Notes under the pieces: generated by a model
Told to the model about the DNA's origin: nothing
Database searches by the model: none
What the model saw: the letters and a program-made list of their open reading frames with translations, nothing else
Assembly: GCF_042676245.1 (NCBI RefSeq)
Contig: NZ_JBHTKA010000001.1
Location: 1,178,001-1,242,000 of the forward strand
Direction: 5' to 3'
Source: Ohtaekwangia kribbensis
GTDB lineage: Bacteria; Bacteroidota; Bacteroidia; Cytophagales; Cyclobacteriaceae
DNA: 64,000 nt
Shown here: in pieces, positions 45,201 to 52,473 of the stretch
How the letters are laid out: each line of letters opens with the position of its first letter
How positions within the stretch are numbered: the stretch's first letter is position 1
Made by a program: the position numbers and the translations under genes

Positions 45201-45395
45201 TTTACCCTCGGCATCAGTAGTTGTCAAGGTGAGGGAATCCTTAACCATGACACTTACGCCATGAATCGGTGCTCCCAGTGATGGATCGGTTACAACTCCA
45301 CTCACCACCTGCTTCTGAGCAAGTGCGCTGGAAATTCCCATGAGTATAAAACAAGTAAAAAGCAAATAGTGTCGCCTGTTGCGTCCTTTTTTCAT
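42228..45395 (-). CDS. SusC/RagA-family TonB-linked outer-membrane receptor
   Basis: The start at 45395 (MKKGRNRRHYLLFTCFILMG) gives 1055 residues with a signal peptide; the longer frame to 45452 overlaps the preceding gene's end. A carboxypeptidase-regulatory-like domain (VVSGVVTDPSLGAPIHGVSV…DAEGKYSI) is followed by the plug (DVVLVGYGELKRTDLSSAQV, LQGRAAGVYITQNTGQPDG, NDPLYVIDGI) and a 22-strand barrel, ending in a hydrophobic residue. It imports the substrate captured by the SusD and SGBP encoded downstream. No glycoside hydrolase or transporter is in the same run. The upstream neighbour, 53 bp away, is a YfiR-type gene. Confidence 0.95.
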   Translation of the reverse strand: MKKGRNRRHYLLFTCFILMGISSALAQKQVVSGVVTDPSLGAPIHGVSVMVKDSLTLTTTDAEGKYSILVKSTDILVFSISGYISAELPVGNNTHLDVALEEDIQSLAELMDVVLVGYGELKRTDLSSAQVSLDDKQVDMTLNTTVEQALQGRAAGVYITQNTGQPDGSVSVNVRGINSVNGTNDPLYVIDGIQINTSGAFGSNSAVSPLAGLNPADIETIEVLQGPSATAIYGSRATNGVILITTKRGKQGDLSIRYGFQYGIQNTPKQLPVLNQQQYAQFTNELHASAGGTSPEEFQDVSLLGKGTDWQRELFTTAPLVNHQLSISGGKEDTQFYLSGDYFKQDGITPGAGFDRGSIRLNVDNQTRSWLKLNLNLNVNQTDDKLTAQSENVIVNTLAIAPNIAVRNLDGSWGGADNANGNSVQYTPYNPVAIANLIQNKYKRRQLLGGVGAEVNLAKELTFKTSLNTNIGTASTTYFVPTYTLGQQANNIANLTITETNSSYWSWNQLLQYNKTIGDHAVGVMVSHEAQYGLVKNVSSGRMGFITTNILDLNAGNSSESSNSSTQSDWAMESYFSRVNYTFRNKYIVQAAMRADGSSNFGRDHRWGVFPSGSVAWRISQEPFMKSITPINELKLRAEAGVTGNQGNGGVYSALTPITTSWGTGFVTSQYGNHNLKWEQTTTYNIGFNLGLLQDHIHIEGDFYIKKTDNLIMKSQLPDYLGTNGNGSIASPTENISALENRGYSITVSTVNLDRNNFVWNTNFNISGFRTKVTRLYSESAIIDRSAWYMNNFTQRSVVGKAPWQFYSYQEEGLFKSVDEINASALPVGSDGKELSVGEYGVWVGDTKYKDVNQDGVIDEKDRTYIGNPWPKFFFGITNTFEYKGFDLNVLITGSYGNDIYNYMRYANSYPNNVNLGMNVFDETMSYAQVATDAQGNPYLLNAGTQQARLVGTANGNNTRISNRFVEDGSYLRLKNVQLGYTLPSSLLSKQNLVKDVHIAIGAQNLATLTGYKGYDPEVGAYVGKSMTANNQPIGVDYGRYPLTPVYTFSIHVEL

Positions 45396-45448
45396 ACAAT
45401 TGTCAGGTAAAGTAAGGTTGTCATGTATAGTTCTCTCATTATTTGGAT

Positions 45449-46018
45449 TCACTCAAGAATATTGTTGGCTAACGCTGTTAGTTGTGCCGAAATTTTCAGA
45501 TTGCGTTTGTCCAGTTCCTTCATATTGATATCGAACTTCAATTTGCTGTTGATCACTATAAAACTCATTGCAGCGCCTTTCTTATGAAGTCCTTCCCTTT
45601 CCGCTATAATCATTACAGGTTTACCATCTGTTACTTTCAACAGCTGCGATAGTTGATTACTCGCACCATCCGCTATATATATAATGCTCGCATCCTCTAT
45701 ACTGGCATCATCATCATCGTTCTTTACAACAGTGGCGGCAGACCCGGCTATCACTTTACCTGCAACGCTCTTTACGATTTCATCGTAAGCCTTTGTATTT
45801 CCTACAACCACCACTTTAAAACCACTGGGTGATACAGGCCACGAACTATACCGGGCGAAGCTTTGAACAAACACGGCATACGAGTAATGGATCGAAGGTT
45901 GTGCATAGCTATGCACGTATAGGGCAAGCATCATTATGTTTGTAGAAATGAATGATGGCCGAAGTTTGATTCTCCAACGATGCGTCCATTGAAAAAATCC
46001 TCCTAACTCTAAACGCAT
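45449..46018 (-). CDS. YfiR-family (DUF4154) periplasmic protein
   Basis: This 189-residue protein has an N-terminal hydrophobic segment ending SYAQ, fitting a signal peptide. The DUF4154 domain (~40-185) shows the typical YAVFVQSFARYSSWPV, FKVVVVGNTKAYDEI, SIIYIADGASNQLSQLLK, GKPVMIIAEREGLHKKGAAM and FIVINSKLKFDINMKELDKR. In Pseudomonas, YfiR is a periplasmic inhibitor of the diguanylate cyclase YfiN. In other genomes DUF4154 genes often accompany TonB receptors. Here it is coupled to the upstream membrane protein by a TAATG stop-start overlap and lies 53 bp before susC. No cyclase is seen, so its target is probably a neighbour in this run. Confidence 0.88.
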   Translation of the reverse strand: MRLELGGFFQWTHRWRIKLRPSFISTNIMMLALYVHSYAQPSIHYSYAVFVQSFARYSSWPVSPSGFKVVVVGNTKAYDEIVKSVAGKVIAGSAATVVKNDDDDASIEDASIIYIADGASNQLSQLLKVTDGKPVMIIAEREGLHKKGAAMSFIVINSKLKFDINMKELDKRNLKISAQLTALANNILE

Positions 46019-46986
46019 TACGAAATGGATTGTGTTGACGAACGATCATCTCCCTTTCTTACAGAGAGTGCTGTTCGATATTCAAGTATATCTTTTGTTT
46101 CTTCGTCCAGCAGAACGGTAATGGCTTTGATTACGTCATCAAGTTCGGTGGCACTTTTCTCCAGCATTTCAATCTGGTCGTCTATTGAACGGATACTCTC
46201 GTTTTGATTAACTGCGGAGGTTAACCGGATCAGGTATATGAGCCCCAGTATTCTGGCTAACGGCCCTCTTACTTTGTGAGAGTTGAAGAAAGCGTATTCA
46301 ATCAATTTCTGATTCAGCGACTGTATATCCTTGGTTCGCTCTTCAACCAGTACTTCGAGTGATCGGTTGTAAGACGCGATAACTTCATTTTGCGCGTATA
46401 CCTCTGCGTTTGCTTCCTCCAGTTTCTCGTTGGTCTCAAATACACGCTCGCGCTCTTTCTCAAATTCTTTCTTATAGAGGTAAACTATGTAGAGTACATT
46501 TAAAATGCGGGCAAATATCTCGGCTATATTCACGAGCACGGAATCTTTGTCGCGCACGTTGGATATCCACTCCGGATGTGCAATCTGAATATAGGACACA
46601 GTCAGAATCTGCAGTGTGTACAACGACAAAAACACAACGCGTTCGCTCCCGTTAAACACGAACGTAAGCGCAATAATAAGTGCAAACATATCAAAGCCAT
46701 TGACATTGAATAGTCCACCCTGAAAAAAGAAACCTCCCAGAACGGAGAGCATATACATGCCCATGATAACTTTGATAATGCCACGTGCACCTCTCGTATA
46801 TAGAATGAGAACATACAGGCTGCTATATACAATCATCGTAACACCGGCCTTTACACCAGCATCAAAATCGTTCTGAAAAAAATCATAAATTGCATAGAGT
46901 GCCGTAATGATCATTGTGCTCTTGGTGAAGCTAAGCACAATGTTCACTTCCAGTGATCGATCTTCCCGGGGGTAATTAAAAATCAT
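46018..46986 (-). CDS. Membrane protein with histidine-kinase-like phosphoacceptor helices but no ATPase domain
   Basis: This 322-residue protein has about six N-terminal transmembrane helices (~20-170; IITALYAIYDFF, VTMIVYSSLYVLILY, FALIIALTFVF, ILNVLYIVYLY). A coiled coil (~175-225) follows, then the DHp-like segment AFFNSHKVRGPLARILGLIY, where His lies in the position of a histidine-kinase phosphoacceptor (compare TSHVLRGPVSSARGL in the kinase at 57953). A second helix (EMLEKSATELDDVIKAITVL) completes the hairpin, but the protein ends ~40 residues later with no ATP-binding domain. It may be phosphorylated by another kinase or act as a scaffold. The ORF end is clean and coupled to yfiR by TAATG, so simple decay is less likely. 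Confidence 0.82.
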   Translation of the reverse strand: MIFNYPREDRSLEVNIVLSFTKSTMIITALYAIYDFFQNDFDAGVKAGVTMIVYSSLYVLILYTRGARGIIKVIMGMYMLSVLGGFFFQGGLFNVNGFDMFALIIALTFVFNGSERVVFLSLYTLQILTVSYIQIAHPEWISNVRDKDSVLVNIAEIFARILNVLYIVYLYKKEFEKERERVFETNEKLEEANAEVYAQNEVIASYNRSLEVLVEERTKDIQSLNQKLIEYAFFNSHKVRGPLARILGLIYLIRLTSAVNQNESIRSIDDQIEMLEKSATELDDVIKAITVLLDEETKDILEYRTALSVRKGDDRSSTQSIS

Positions 46987-47063
46987 CCGAAATCAGTTCA
47001 ATCCAATGTGGTTATCAGGCAGCACCCGCTATACATCGCAGTATATTTCATTGATCAAGGTTC

Positions 47064-47540
47064 TTACCGGAGTCCGGCAATATGATAAGCTTCCTCTGTA
47101 CTCGATGTATATACAGTCTCTACACGTGGCTCAGATAGTCGCACAAAATATCCCTTCGAGGGTTCTTCAACATCCTCCGGGCCAATCGTATTCGTTACAA
47201 TCACACGCTTGAATTTCTGCCCCGAGAAAGTACGCATAAAGTACTTCTTGGCGTACTCAAGCAGCGCAGCAGTAGCATACCGCTGCAACTCTTCGCTCGT
47301 ATTATGCTCCAGGACGTTAAACACCAAAATTGCGGGGCGATGCTTTACCATCAATTCCGCAACCATATCTATACCTGCCTTAAAAATTCCCTGGGGAGTA
47401 AATCCTTTCCAGATCACTTCCAACCCCTCTGTGTCAAGCTGATTAACGATCAGATAAGTTCTTCCTGATGTTGTTGTAAGCCTGAGCAACTCCGTCACAC
47501 GCATAGATATCATTTCAGTTCTGTTTAGCTCCAAAAGCAA
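47064..47540 (-). CDS. SpoIIAA/STAS-like small protein (158 aa)
   Basis: This is a soluble protein of the same general layout as those at 49332 and 31349: a strand with Trp (GLEVIWKGFTPQG), a helix (IFKAGIDMVAELMVKH), the core strand RPAILVFNVLEHN, a helix (ELQRYATAALLEYAKKYFM), strand KRVIVTNTIGP, and a final strand-helix (VETVYTSSTEEAYHIAGL). I did not recognise a named family. It lies within the sensor run, 77 bp upstream of the membrane DHp-like gene and 74 bp downstream of the GAF membrane sensor. A start a few codons in (MISMRV or MRVTEL) is equally possible. A regulatory partner-switching role is inferred from fold and context. Confidence 0.65.
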   Translation of the reverse strand: MLLELNRTEMISMRVTELLRLTTTSGRTYLIVNQLDTEGLEVIWKGFTPQGIFKAGIDMVAELMVKHRPAILVFNVLEHNTSEELQRYATAALLEYAKKYFMRTFSGQKFKRVIVTNTIGPEDVEEPSKGYFVRLSEPRVETVYTSSTEEAYHIAGLR

Positions 47541-47614
47541 TAATTATGTCCAGGTCTTTTATGGTATATATCTGTAAGTACTGTTTATAATAGTATCAAA
47601 GTAGTTATCAGTTT

Positions 47615-49300
47615 TCAGGCTTCCTTTAATCTCCGAAGCTCTTCTTCCGTAACTTTCAGCTTCTCTATAATTTTATTGGTAGCCTGGCGATTGCTCTCAG
47701 CTACTTTACGCGCACGTTCGGCCTCTTCTTCGCGTATGCGATCAATCTCTTTTTGCTTGCGAACCATTTCCTCCTGCGTAGCCTGCAGCTCCTCCAGGTT
47801 CTGGCGCATTTCTTCTTCCGTAGATCGCATCTCTTCTGCCTGGTGTCGTGAAGCATCAAGCAGGTTCTGCATCTTCTCTGTTGTTCGTACGCTTTGCAAT
47901 GCAGAAGCAACAAACTCCCCTGCTTTCTCTATAAACGCTACGTGGTAATCTTCAAATTTCTCCAGACTCGCCAACTCAATGATTGCTTCCGTTCGCTCAT
48001 TATACTTCATCGGCACAATCAACAAGCACTCTGGTGTAGCTTCTCCCATTCCGGATGTTATATAGGTATATCCTTGTGGAACTTTCGTAATGAGGGTGGT
48101 TTGTCCTTCGAGGTACACCTGGCCGATGAGCCCCACGCCTATTTCTATTTTCTTCTCTATATATTTCTTGCGATCAAAGGCATAGCACGCTGCAAGCTGC
48201 AGGTAAGATTCACTTTCATCTTCTTTCAAAACAAAAAGGCCGCCCTGCTGTGCATTCATATACTTGGTAAGGAAACGCACTACTTCGAGCGACAGCTCCG
48301 TTAAGTTCTTCTGGTGATTGCGAACGGTTTCCGAAAACAGCGTTATACCTTCGTTACTCCACAGCCTGCGCTCCTCCTCTTTCTTCATTTGCTTTAGCTG
48401 ATCGCGCATGCGCGTAAGTCTGCCGGCCAGGTTCATTTCGTTGAGTGCTTTATTGGCATCGTTCAACTCAGTCCACGTGGTATCATATCGTCCTTCCGAT
48501 ATATTTTCAATGAACTCACTCGCCTGTTGAAGATTTTTGATTGAGTGTTCGATTAACTGTTTCTGATCGTTGGAATAGGATGACGTTCCCGGATTGAAAA
48601 CATATTTACGGTTGTTCTGTTCGAGTTCTGTGAGCAAAGAAAAGCGTTCGTTGTTATCTTTTCGAATTTTATATATTACAAACCCGAGTGTCGGCAAACT
48701 CACAATCAATATAAAGAACTGCAGGTATATATTATTATTTATGGCAGCCTGATAACTCTCTTCGGCTTGCCCGTTAATGACATCTTCGTGAATACTGATC
48801 TTTACCCCGACATCGTTCCAATGCATAAACACTTTCAATCCGCGATCTTCCGACATCATTGCGCGAAATGTATTCATACTGTCCAGCTCAATCATGCGTG
48901 CCATCTCATGAATAAACTTACCGTACTCGATATAGGTCTTGCGAAGTTCTTTCAATCCCGCCACATCATATGGTTGTGCCTGCTCCTGCAGGCCGCCTTC
49001 CAGTTCATCAAACACTTGATCTATTTTTTCAATGGCTGTCATCGAAGGAGCTAACATATCCTTGTTCTTGGTTGCACCATACGCACGTATACCGAGGTCC
49101 ATATTATGCAATACGTAGTCAATCAATTGGCCAGACTTATACTTAATCTCTTCAGCCTTTTGCTTAATGGCGGTGTTCTTTACAAGCGTTGCTTTATATT
49201 GAAGAATAAGCACAACGTTTGTTACCAACAACAATACGATCATGATGATCGCTACCGTGATTGCATTTCGGGTAAGAAATTTTTTTACTTTGGTTTTCAT
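47615..49300 (-). CDS. Membrane-anchored GAF sensor with coiled-coil C-terminus and no known output
   Basis: This 561-residue protein has two transmembrane helices (~13-33 AITVAIIMIVLLLVTNVVLIL and ~190-210 YLQFFILIVSLPTLGFVIY) bracketing a helical periplasmic sensor. A HAMP-like/linker helix follows, then a GAF domain (~305-455; GLFVLKEDESESYLQLAACY, GVGLIGQVYLEGQTTLITKV, ECLLIVPMKYNERTEAIIEL). The long coiled coil (~470-561) includes STEEEMRQNLEELQATQEEM. It has no kinase, cyclase, phosphatase or DNA-binding domain. The GAF plus EEMRQN(L/M)EEL coil is shared with the larger protein at 49815. The upstream STAS-like gene is 31 bp away. Confidence 0.85.
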   Translation of the reverse strand: MKTKVKKFLTRNAITVAIIMIVLLLVTNVVLILQYKATLVKNTAIKQKAEEIKYKSGQLIDYVLHNMDLGIRAYGATKNKDMLAPSMTAIEKIDQVFDELEGGLQEQAQPYDVAGLKELRKTYIEYGKFIHEMARMIELDSMNTFRAMMSEDRGLKVFMHWNDVGVKISIHEDVINGQAEESYQAAINNNIYLQFFILIVSLPTLGFVIYKIRKDNNERFSLLTELEQNNRKYVFNPGTSSYSNDQKQLIEHSIKNLQQASEFIENISEGRYDTTWTELNDANKALNEMNLAGRLTRMRDQLKQMKKEEERRLWSNEGITLFSETVRNHQKNLTELSLEVVRFLTKYMNAQQGGLFVLKEDESESYLQLAACYAFDRKKYIEKKIEIGVGLIGQVYLEGQTTLITKVPQGYTYITSGMGEATPECLLIVPMKYNERTEAIIELASLEKFEDYHVAFIEKAGEFVASALQSVRTTEKMQNLLDASRHQAEEMRSTEEEMRQNLEELQATQEEMVRKQKEIDRIREEEAERARKVAESNRQATNKIIEKLKVTEEELRRLKEA

Positions 49301-49331
49301 CCTTTATACCTGATTGGGATCTAGCGTATAT

Positions 49332-49736
49332 TCATTGATAACTTTGAGTAGCCTGCTCCATCCAGCGAATAGCATCTTCAAATGATTCGAAAACAGCAAA
49401 CGTCAGTATACCAATATTCGTGAGTCTCTCACTCTTAGGTATTTTTGAAAAAATATCTTTGGACACAACGGTAGCCTGATGCGAGTATCCCGCGCGAACG
49501 GCTTTATTGGCCCATGATGTAACGGACCATTCCTGGTCTTCCGAAGACAACGTCCCCAGCTGCGATGCATCAACAACAACTTTTCCCGTTTTAAAATGCT
49601 GCATCGCCAGAAGCAACGTATGCAGACCTTGCCTGAAATCATCTGAACAGGGGGCTATCTTCCATTTCAAAACAATGAATGTATAGTCTGTATTATACTC
49701 TATGTTTACAAAGTCGTTATCAAAATATACGCGCAT
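49332..49736 (-). CDS. SpoIIAA/STAS-like small protein (134 aa)
   Basis: The start at 49736 (MRVYFDNDFVNIEYNTDYTF) is preferred to the upstream one at 49796, because the fold begins here. The layout is a beta hairpin, TFIVLKWKIAPCSDDFRQG, a helix, GKVVVDASQLGTLSSEDQEW, a helix, YSHQATVVSKDIFSKI and the terminal FESFEDAIRWMEQA. The strand-D-A-S-Q-L stretch is at the site where STAS anti-sigma antagonists carry a regulated Ser, though this needs structural confirmation. It lies between two GAF membrane sensors, 31 bp upstream of one and 78 bp downstream of the other, so it is probably an adaptor for them. Confidence 0.75.
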   Translation of the reverse strand: MRVYFDNDFVNIEYNTDYTFIVLKWKIAPCSDDFRQGLHTLLLAMQHFKTGKVVVDASQLGTLSSEDQEWSVTSWANKAVRAGYSHQATVVSKDIFSKIPKSERLTNIGILTFAVFESFEDAIRWMEQATQSYQ

Positions 49737-49814
49737 GCTTATCGAGACTATATATAGTATATCCTTACTTTTATCCGGTTGATTGCCAACCGCCACCCTT
49801 CAACTCGTTATCAG

Positions 49815-52208
49815 TTATTTTACACCACCGGATTGCAGTTCCTCCATCATCTGTCGGAGTACATCTTCCTGCGCTTTCAGTTGTTCTTCCTTTAACCGGA
49901 TCTGCTCAGCCTGCGCCTGCGTTTCGTTTTCTTTCTCCTTCAGCTTGGTAATCGTTTTCAACATCATCTGCTCCTGCGCTTTCATTTGAGCTGCGCTTCG
50001 CTCGAGTTCTCTGCTTCGGTTAGCTTCACCTTCCAAAGTAGACTGCAGTTCTTCCATCGTTTGACGAAGTTCTTCCTCCTGCGCCTGTGTTTCCTTTTCC
50101 TTCTCTTTCAGCTTCTCAATAGCCTTTAGCATCATCTGCTTCTGCGCTTCCAATTGAGAAGTATTGCGTTCCAGTTCGCGACTACGTTTTGCATCACTCT
50201 CCATCGTAGCCTGCAGTCTGTCCATCGTGTCGCGCAATTCAACTTCCTTCAGCCGGCTTTCATTTAACAACCTGTCAACTTCCAGTTTAGCTTTTGTGAT
50301 GTCAGTTACGTCTTTCGAAAAAAGTGCTACAGCAAATACATGATTACTATCATCACGCATGGGTACATACTGTACTATAAAATGTCTATCCCGGAGCGTT
50401 ATTTCTTTATGGATAGTTTCTCCGGTCAGCGCACGATCATATATTTTCTTCCAGTCAGGATCTTTCGTATTATTACTCAGCAAAAGAAAATTACTTTTCT
50501 CCTGCAGCCTTATGCCCTCTGCCTCAAAGCTCTTTTGCATCGCAGTGTTGAAATGTATAACCCTGTATTCGCGATCGAATGTTACAATCGCATCTGTTGA
50601 TGCATTCATGAGATCACGCAAGTAACGCTCCTTATTCTGTGTTTCAGTAAGAATACGCTGCATCTCCTCTTGCGTAGCTGCAAGTTCTTCCATATTCTGC
50701 CGCATCTCTTCTTCCTGTGCGTGCAGATTTTCAGTCTGAAGTCGGCTTACCTCCAGCAGATGCCTGGTCTGCTCGGCATTTTTTGCAGATGCTATAGCAG
50801 CCGCTATATTTTCACAAACCTTTACTATAAATTCCTGTTTGTGTTGGGGGTATGGTTCGAAGGATGCGAGTTCCAGCACACCATATATAGCTTCGTTGAT
50901 CTTGAGCGGTACAATAAAAATAGATCGCGGAGTAGCATAGCCGAGACCGGAAGTAATGTGCACATAGTTGGCCGGAACCTGCGTTAGAAAAACAGGATTG
51001 CCCTCCTGCCAGCATTGTCCTACAAGTCCTTGTCCTTTATAGATTTTCTTCTCCTCAAATTTCTTCTTATCCCACGCATAACAAGAATATAGCAGCAGGT
51101 GCTCTTCTTCGCCTTCGGCACTGTCCTGCACAACAAACAGACTTCCTTGGTTTGAGTTAGTATACCGTACAATGTTACTGATGATGGTATCGGCCAGTGT
51201 TTGAGAATCATCCTGACTGCGAATGATCTCTGCAAAATCTGCAAGACCTGCTATAGACCAGTTTCGCTGACGCTCGGTTTCTGTATTTCGCTTCAGGTTG
51301 TCACGCATATCGAGCAATGCCTTACCCATAGCATCACGATCGCTTTGTAATTCAAAATCCGTATCGTATTCGCCTTTACCAATCTTCTCGGCAAATACGA
51401 GCTTGGAATTCATACCTTCTGTAAGAGAAGCAAGTGCCTGACCGATCTGACCTATCTCATCGTTTCTCTTTTCAAAAGCTACTTTTGCTTTACTGCCCTC
51501 TCCTACTTCGCGAATCACTTTTTTCAACTCAATGATGGGATCTACCACGCGCGTAATGGAAAAGAAATACGCCATCCCCGCTATACCTATAAACATGGCA
51601 AGCATCACAATCAACGTAATGACTACACGCGTATAGGCATGCTGTTTGTCTGCTCGTACTTCATCGATGGTAGTATCAAGATTGTGGATGTGTGTGTCGA
51701 GTTTATCGCGTAACTGCCTGGTTTGAGGGGTAACTTTTTGTTCAAAAACGCGATGCGCGCGATCAAAAGATTCTGTGTTTAGGTATGACGAATCGTTTTT
51801 GAGTAAACTCATCAATTCATTCTGCGCAGAAATTACAGTTTGAAAATCGCTAAACAACTCCTGAATTGCCTGGCGATCAGAGGCCAGTGATGAGTTCTTC
51901 AGTATTTCATCCAGGTTTTGTTTTACTTCGAAATATTGTGTCTTATGAATAGTTCTTAGTTCCTGTTTCTCCTGGTTACTGTCTTCGTGCGCCACCCAAC
52001 GACTGGTTAGTCTGTATGAATTTGCCAGCAGTGCATCAAGATCCTTCAGGGAAAAGTAAAACGGCATGTACACTTGCTGTATACGTGTATCCAGATCCTT
52101 GTTTCTTTCCAACGCGCTAAAGCATGATACTATAGCGATGATAGCGACCAGTACGATTACCAGATATCCCGCAGATATCTGGTAAGAAAGTTTGAATTTC
52201 AGCTTCAT
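49815..52208 (-). CDS. HAMP-GAF-PAS membrane sensor with long repetitive coiled coil and no known output
   Basis: This 797-residue protein has TM1 (~11-31, GYLVIVLVAIIAIVSCF), a helical periplasmic domain (~35-190) of the four-helix-bundle chemoreceptor type, TM2 (~195-217, VITLIVMLAMFIGIAGMAYFF) and HAMP (~217-270, VVDPIIELKKVIREVGEGSK). A GAF domain (~330-470), a coil (EEEMRQNMEELAATQEEM), a PAS domain (~525-640, LRDLMNASTDAIVTFDREYR) and a C-terminal coiled coil (~650-797) complete it. The last part contains a 56-residue tandem duplication (RSRELERN… / RSRELERS…). There is no kinase or methyl-accepting hairpin I can recognise. It probably signals by coil rearrangement to a partner, perhaps the small STAS-like proteins encoded next. 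Confidence 0.87.
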   Translation of the reverse strand: MKLKFKLSYQISAGYLVIVLVAIIAIVSCFSALERNKDLDTRIQQVYMPFYFSLKDLDALLANSYRLTSRWVAHEDSNQEKQELRTIHKTQYFEVKQNLDEILKNSSLASDRQAIQELFSDFQTVISAQNELMSLLKNDSSYLNTESFDRAHRVFEQKVTPQTRQLRDKLDTHIHNLDTTIDEVRADKQHAYTRVVITLIVMLAMFIGIAGMAYFFSITRVVDPIIELKKVIREVGEGSKAKVAFEKRNDEIGQIGQALASLTEGMNSKLVFAEKIGKGEYDTDFELQSDRDAMGKALLDMRDNLKRNTETERQRNWSIAGLADFAEIIRSQDDSQTLADTIISNIVRYTNSNQGSLFVVQDSAEGEEEHLLLYSCYAWDKKKFEEKKIYKGQGLVGQCWQEGNPVFLTQVPANYVHITSGLGYATPRSIFIVPLKINEAIYGVLELASFEPYPQHKQEFIVKVCENIAAAIASAKNAEQTRHLLEVSRLQTENLHAQEEEMRQNMEELAATQEEMQRILTETQNKERYLRDLMNASTDAIVTFDREYRVIHFNTAMQKSFEAEGIRLQEKSNFLLLSNNTKDPDWKKIYDRALTGETIHKEITLRDRHFIVQYVPMRDDSNHVFAVALFSKDVTDITKAKLEVDRLLNESRLKEVELRDTMDRLQATMESDAKRSRELERNTSQLEAQKQMMLKAIEKLKEKEKETQAQEEELRQTMEELQSTLEGEANRSRELERSAAQMKAQEQMMLKTITKLKEKENETQAQAEQIRLKEEQLKAQEDVLRQMMEELQSGGVK
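49851..50186 (-). repeat. 168-bp in-frame tandem duplication encoding coiled coil
   Basis: Two units, 50186-50019 and 50018-49851, each encode 56 residues starting RSRELER and running through QMMLK, KLKEKE, ETQAQ, LRQ/IRLKEEQL and EEL. The period is exactly 168 bp, which equals eight heptads, so the coiled-coil register is preserved. Confidence 0.8.
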
Positions 52209-52473
52209 GTTTCGATCAATGTTCTTCTTAATAAAGGGAAATGGGTTTAGGGGTCGTATCTGTTTGGTTGTATTACCGACATATCGACTTCTCTTTTGCC
52301 GGATATTTCATATATATACTTTCGTTTTATAGTTGACAATTTTATAGAAGCAAAAGTATATTCTTCCCCAAGGAACTGTTGTCTGGTTTAATGCTTAACT
52401 CAGAATCTATAATTACCGAAAACAACCTCCGTATTTCTACGGATATCATCATACGTTAAAGAAATGAAAGGAT
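52209..52473. promoter_or_regulatory. Spacer upstream of the HAMP-GAF-PAS sensor gene
   Basis: This 265-bp spacer has no coding frame. It contains the hairpin TCCGTA-TTTC-TACGGA at 52428-52443, 31 bp past the stop of the propeller gene. On the minus-strand RNA its loop is GAAA. It has no following T-run. The AT-rich segment 52300-52350 (ATATATACTTTCGTTTTATAG) probably includes the promoter for the downstream sensor gene. Confidence 0.4.
52428..52443. promoter_or_regulatory. Inverted repeat TCCGTA-N4-TACGGA (copy 1)
   Basis: The perfect 6-bp arms 52428-52433 and 52438-52443 flank a 4-bp spacer, and the right-hand side continues TACGGATA. The same arms and spacing recur as an 8-bp version at 55402-55421, upstream of the next gene of this sensor run. 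Confidence 0.4.

Noticed and set aside
49403..49642. 79-aa Arg/Cys-rich frame inside the STAS-like gene
   Set aside because: It is an alternative frame of the 49332-49736 gene, which has a clear regular strand/helix pattern.
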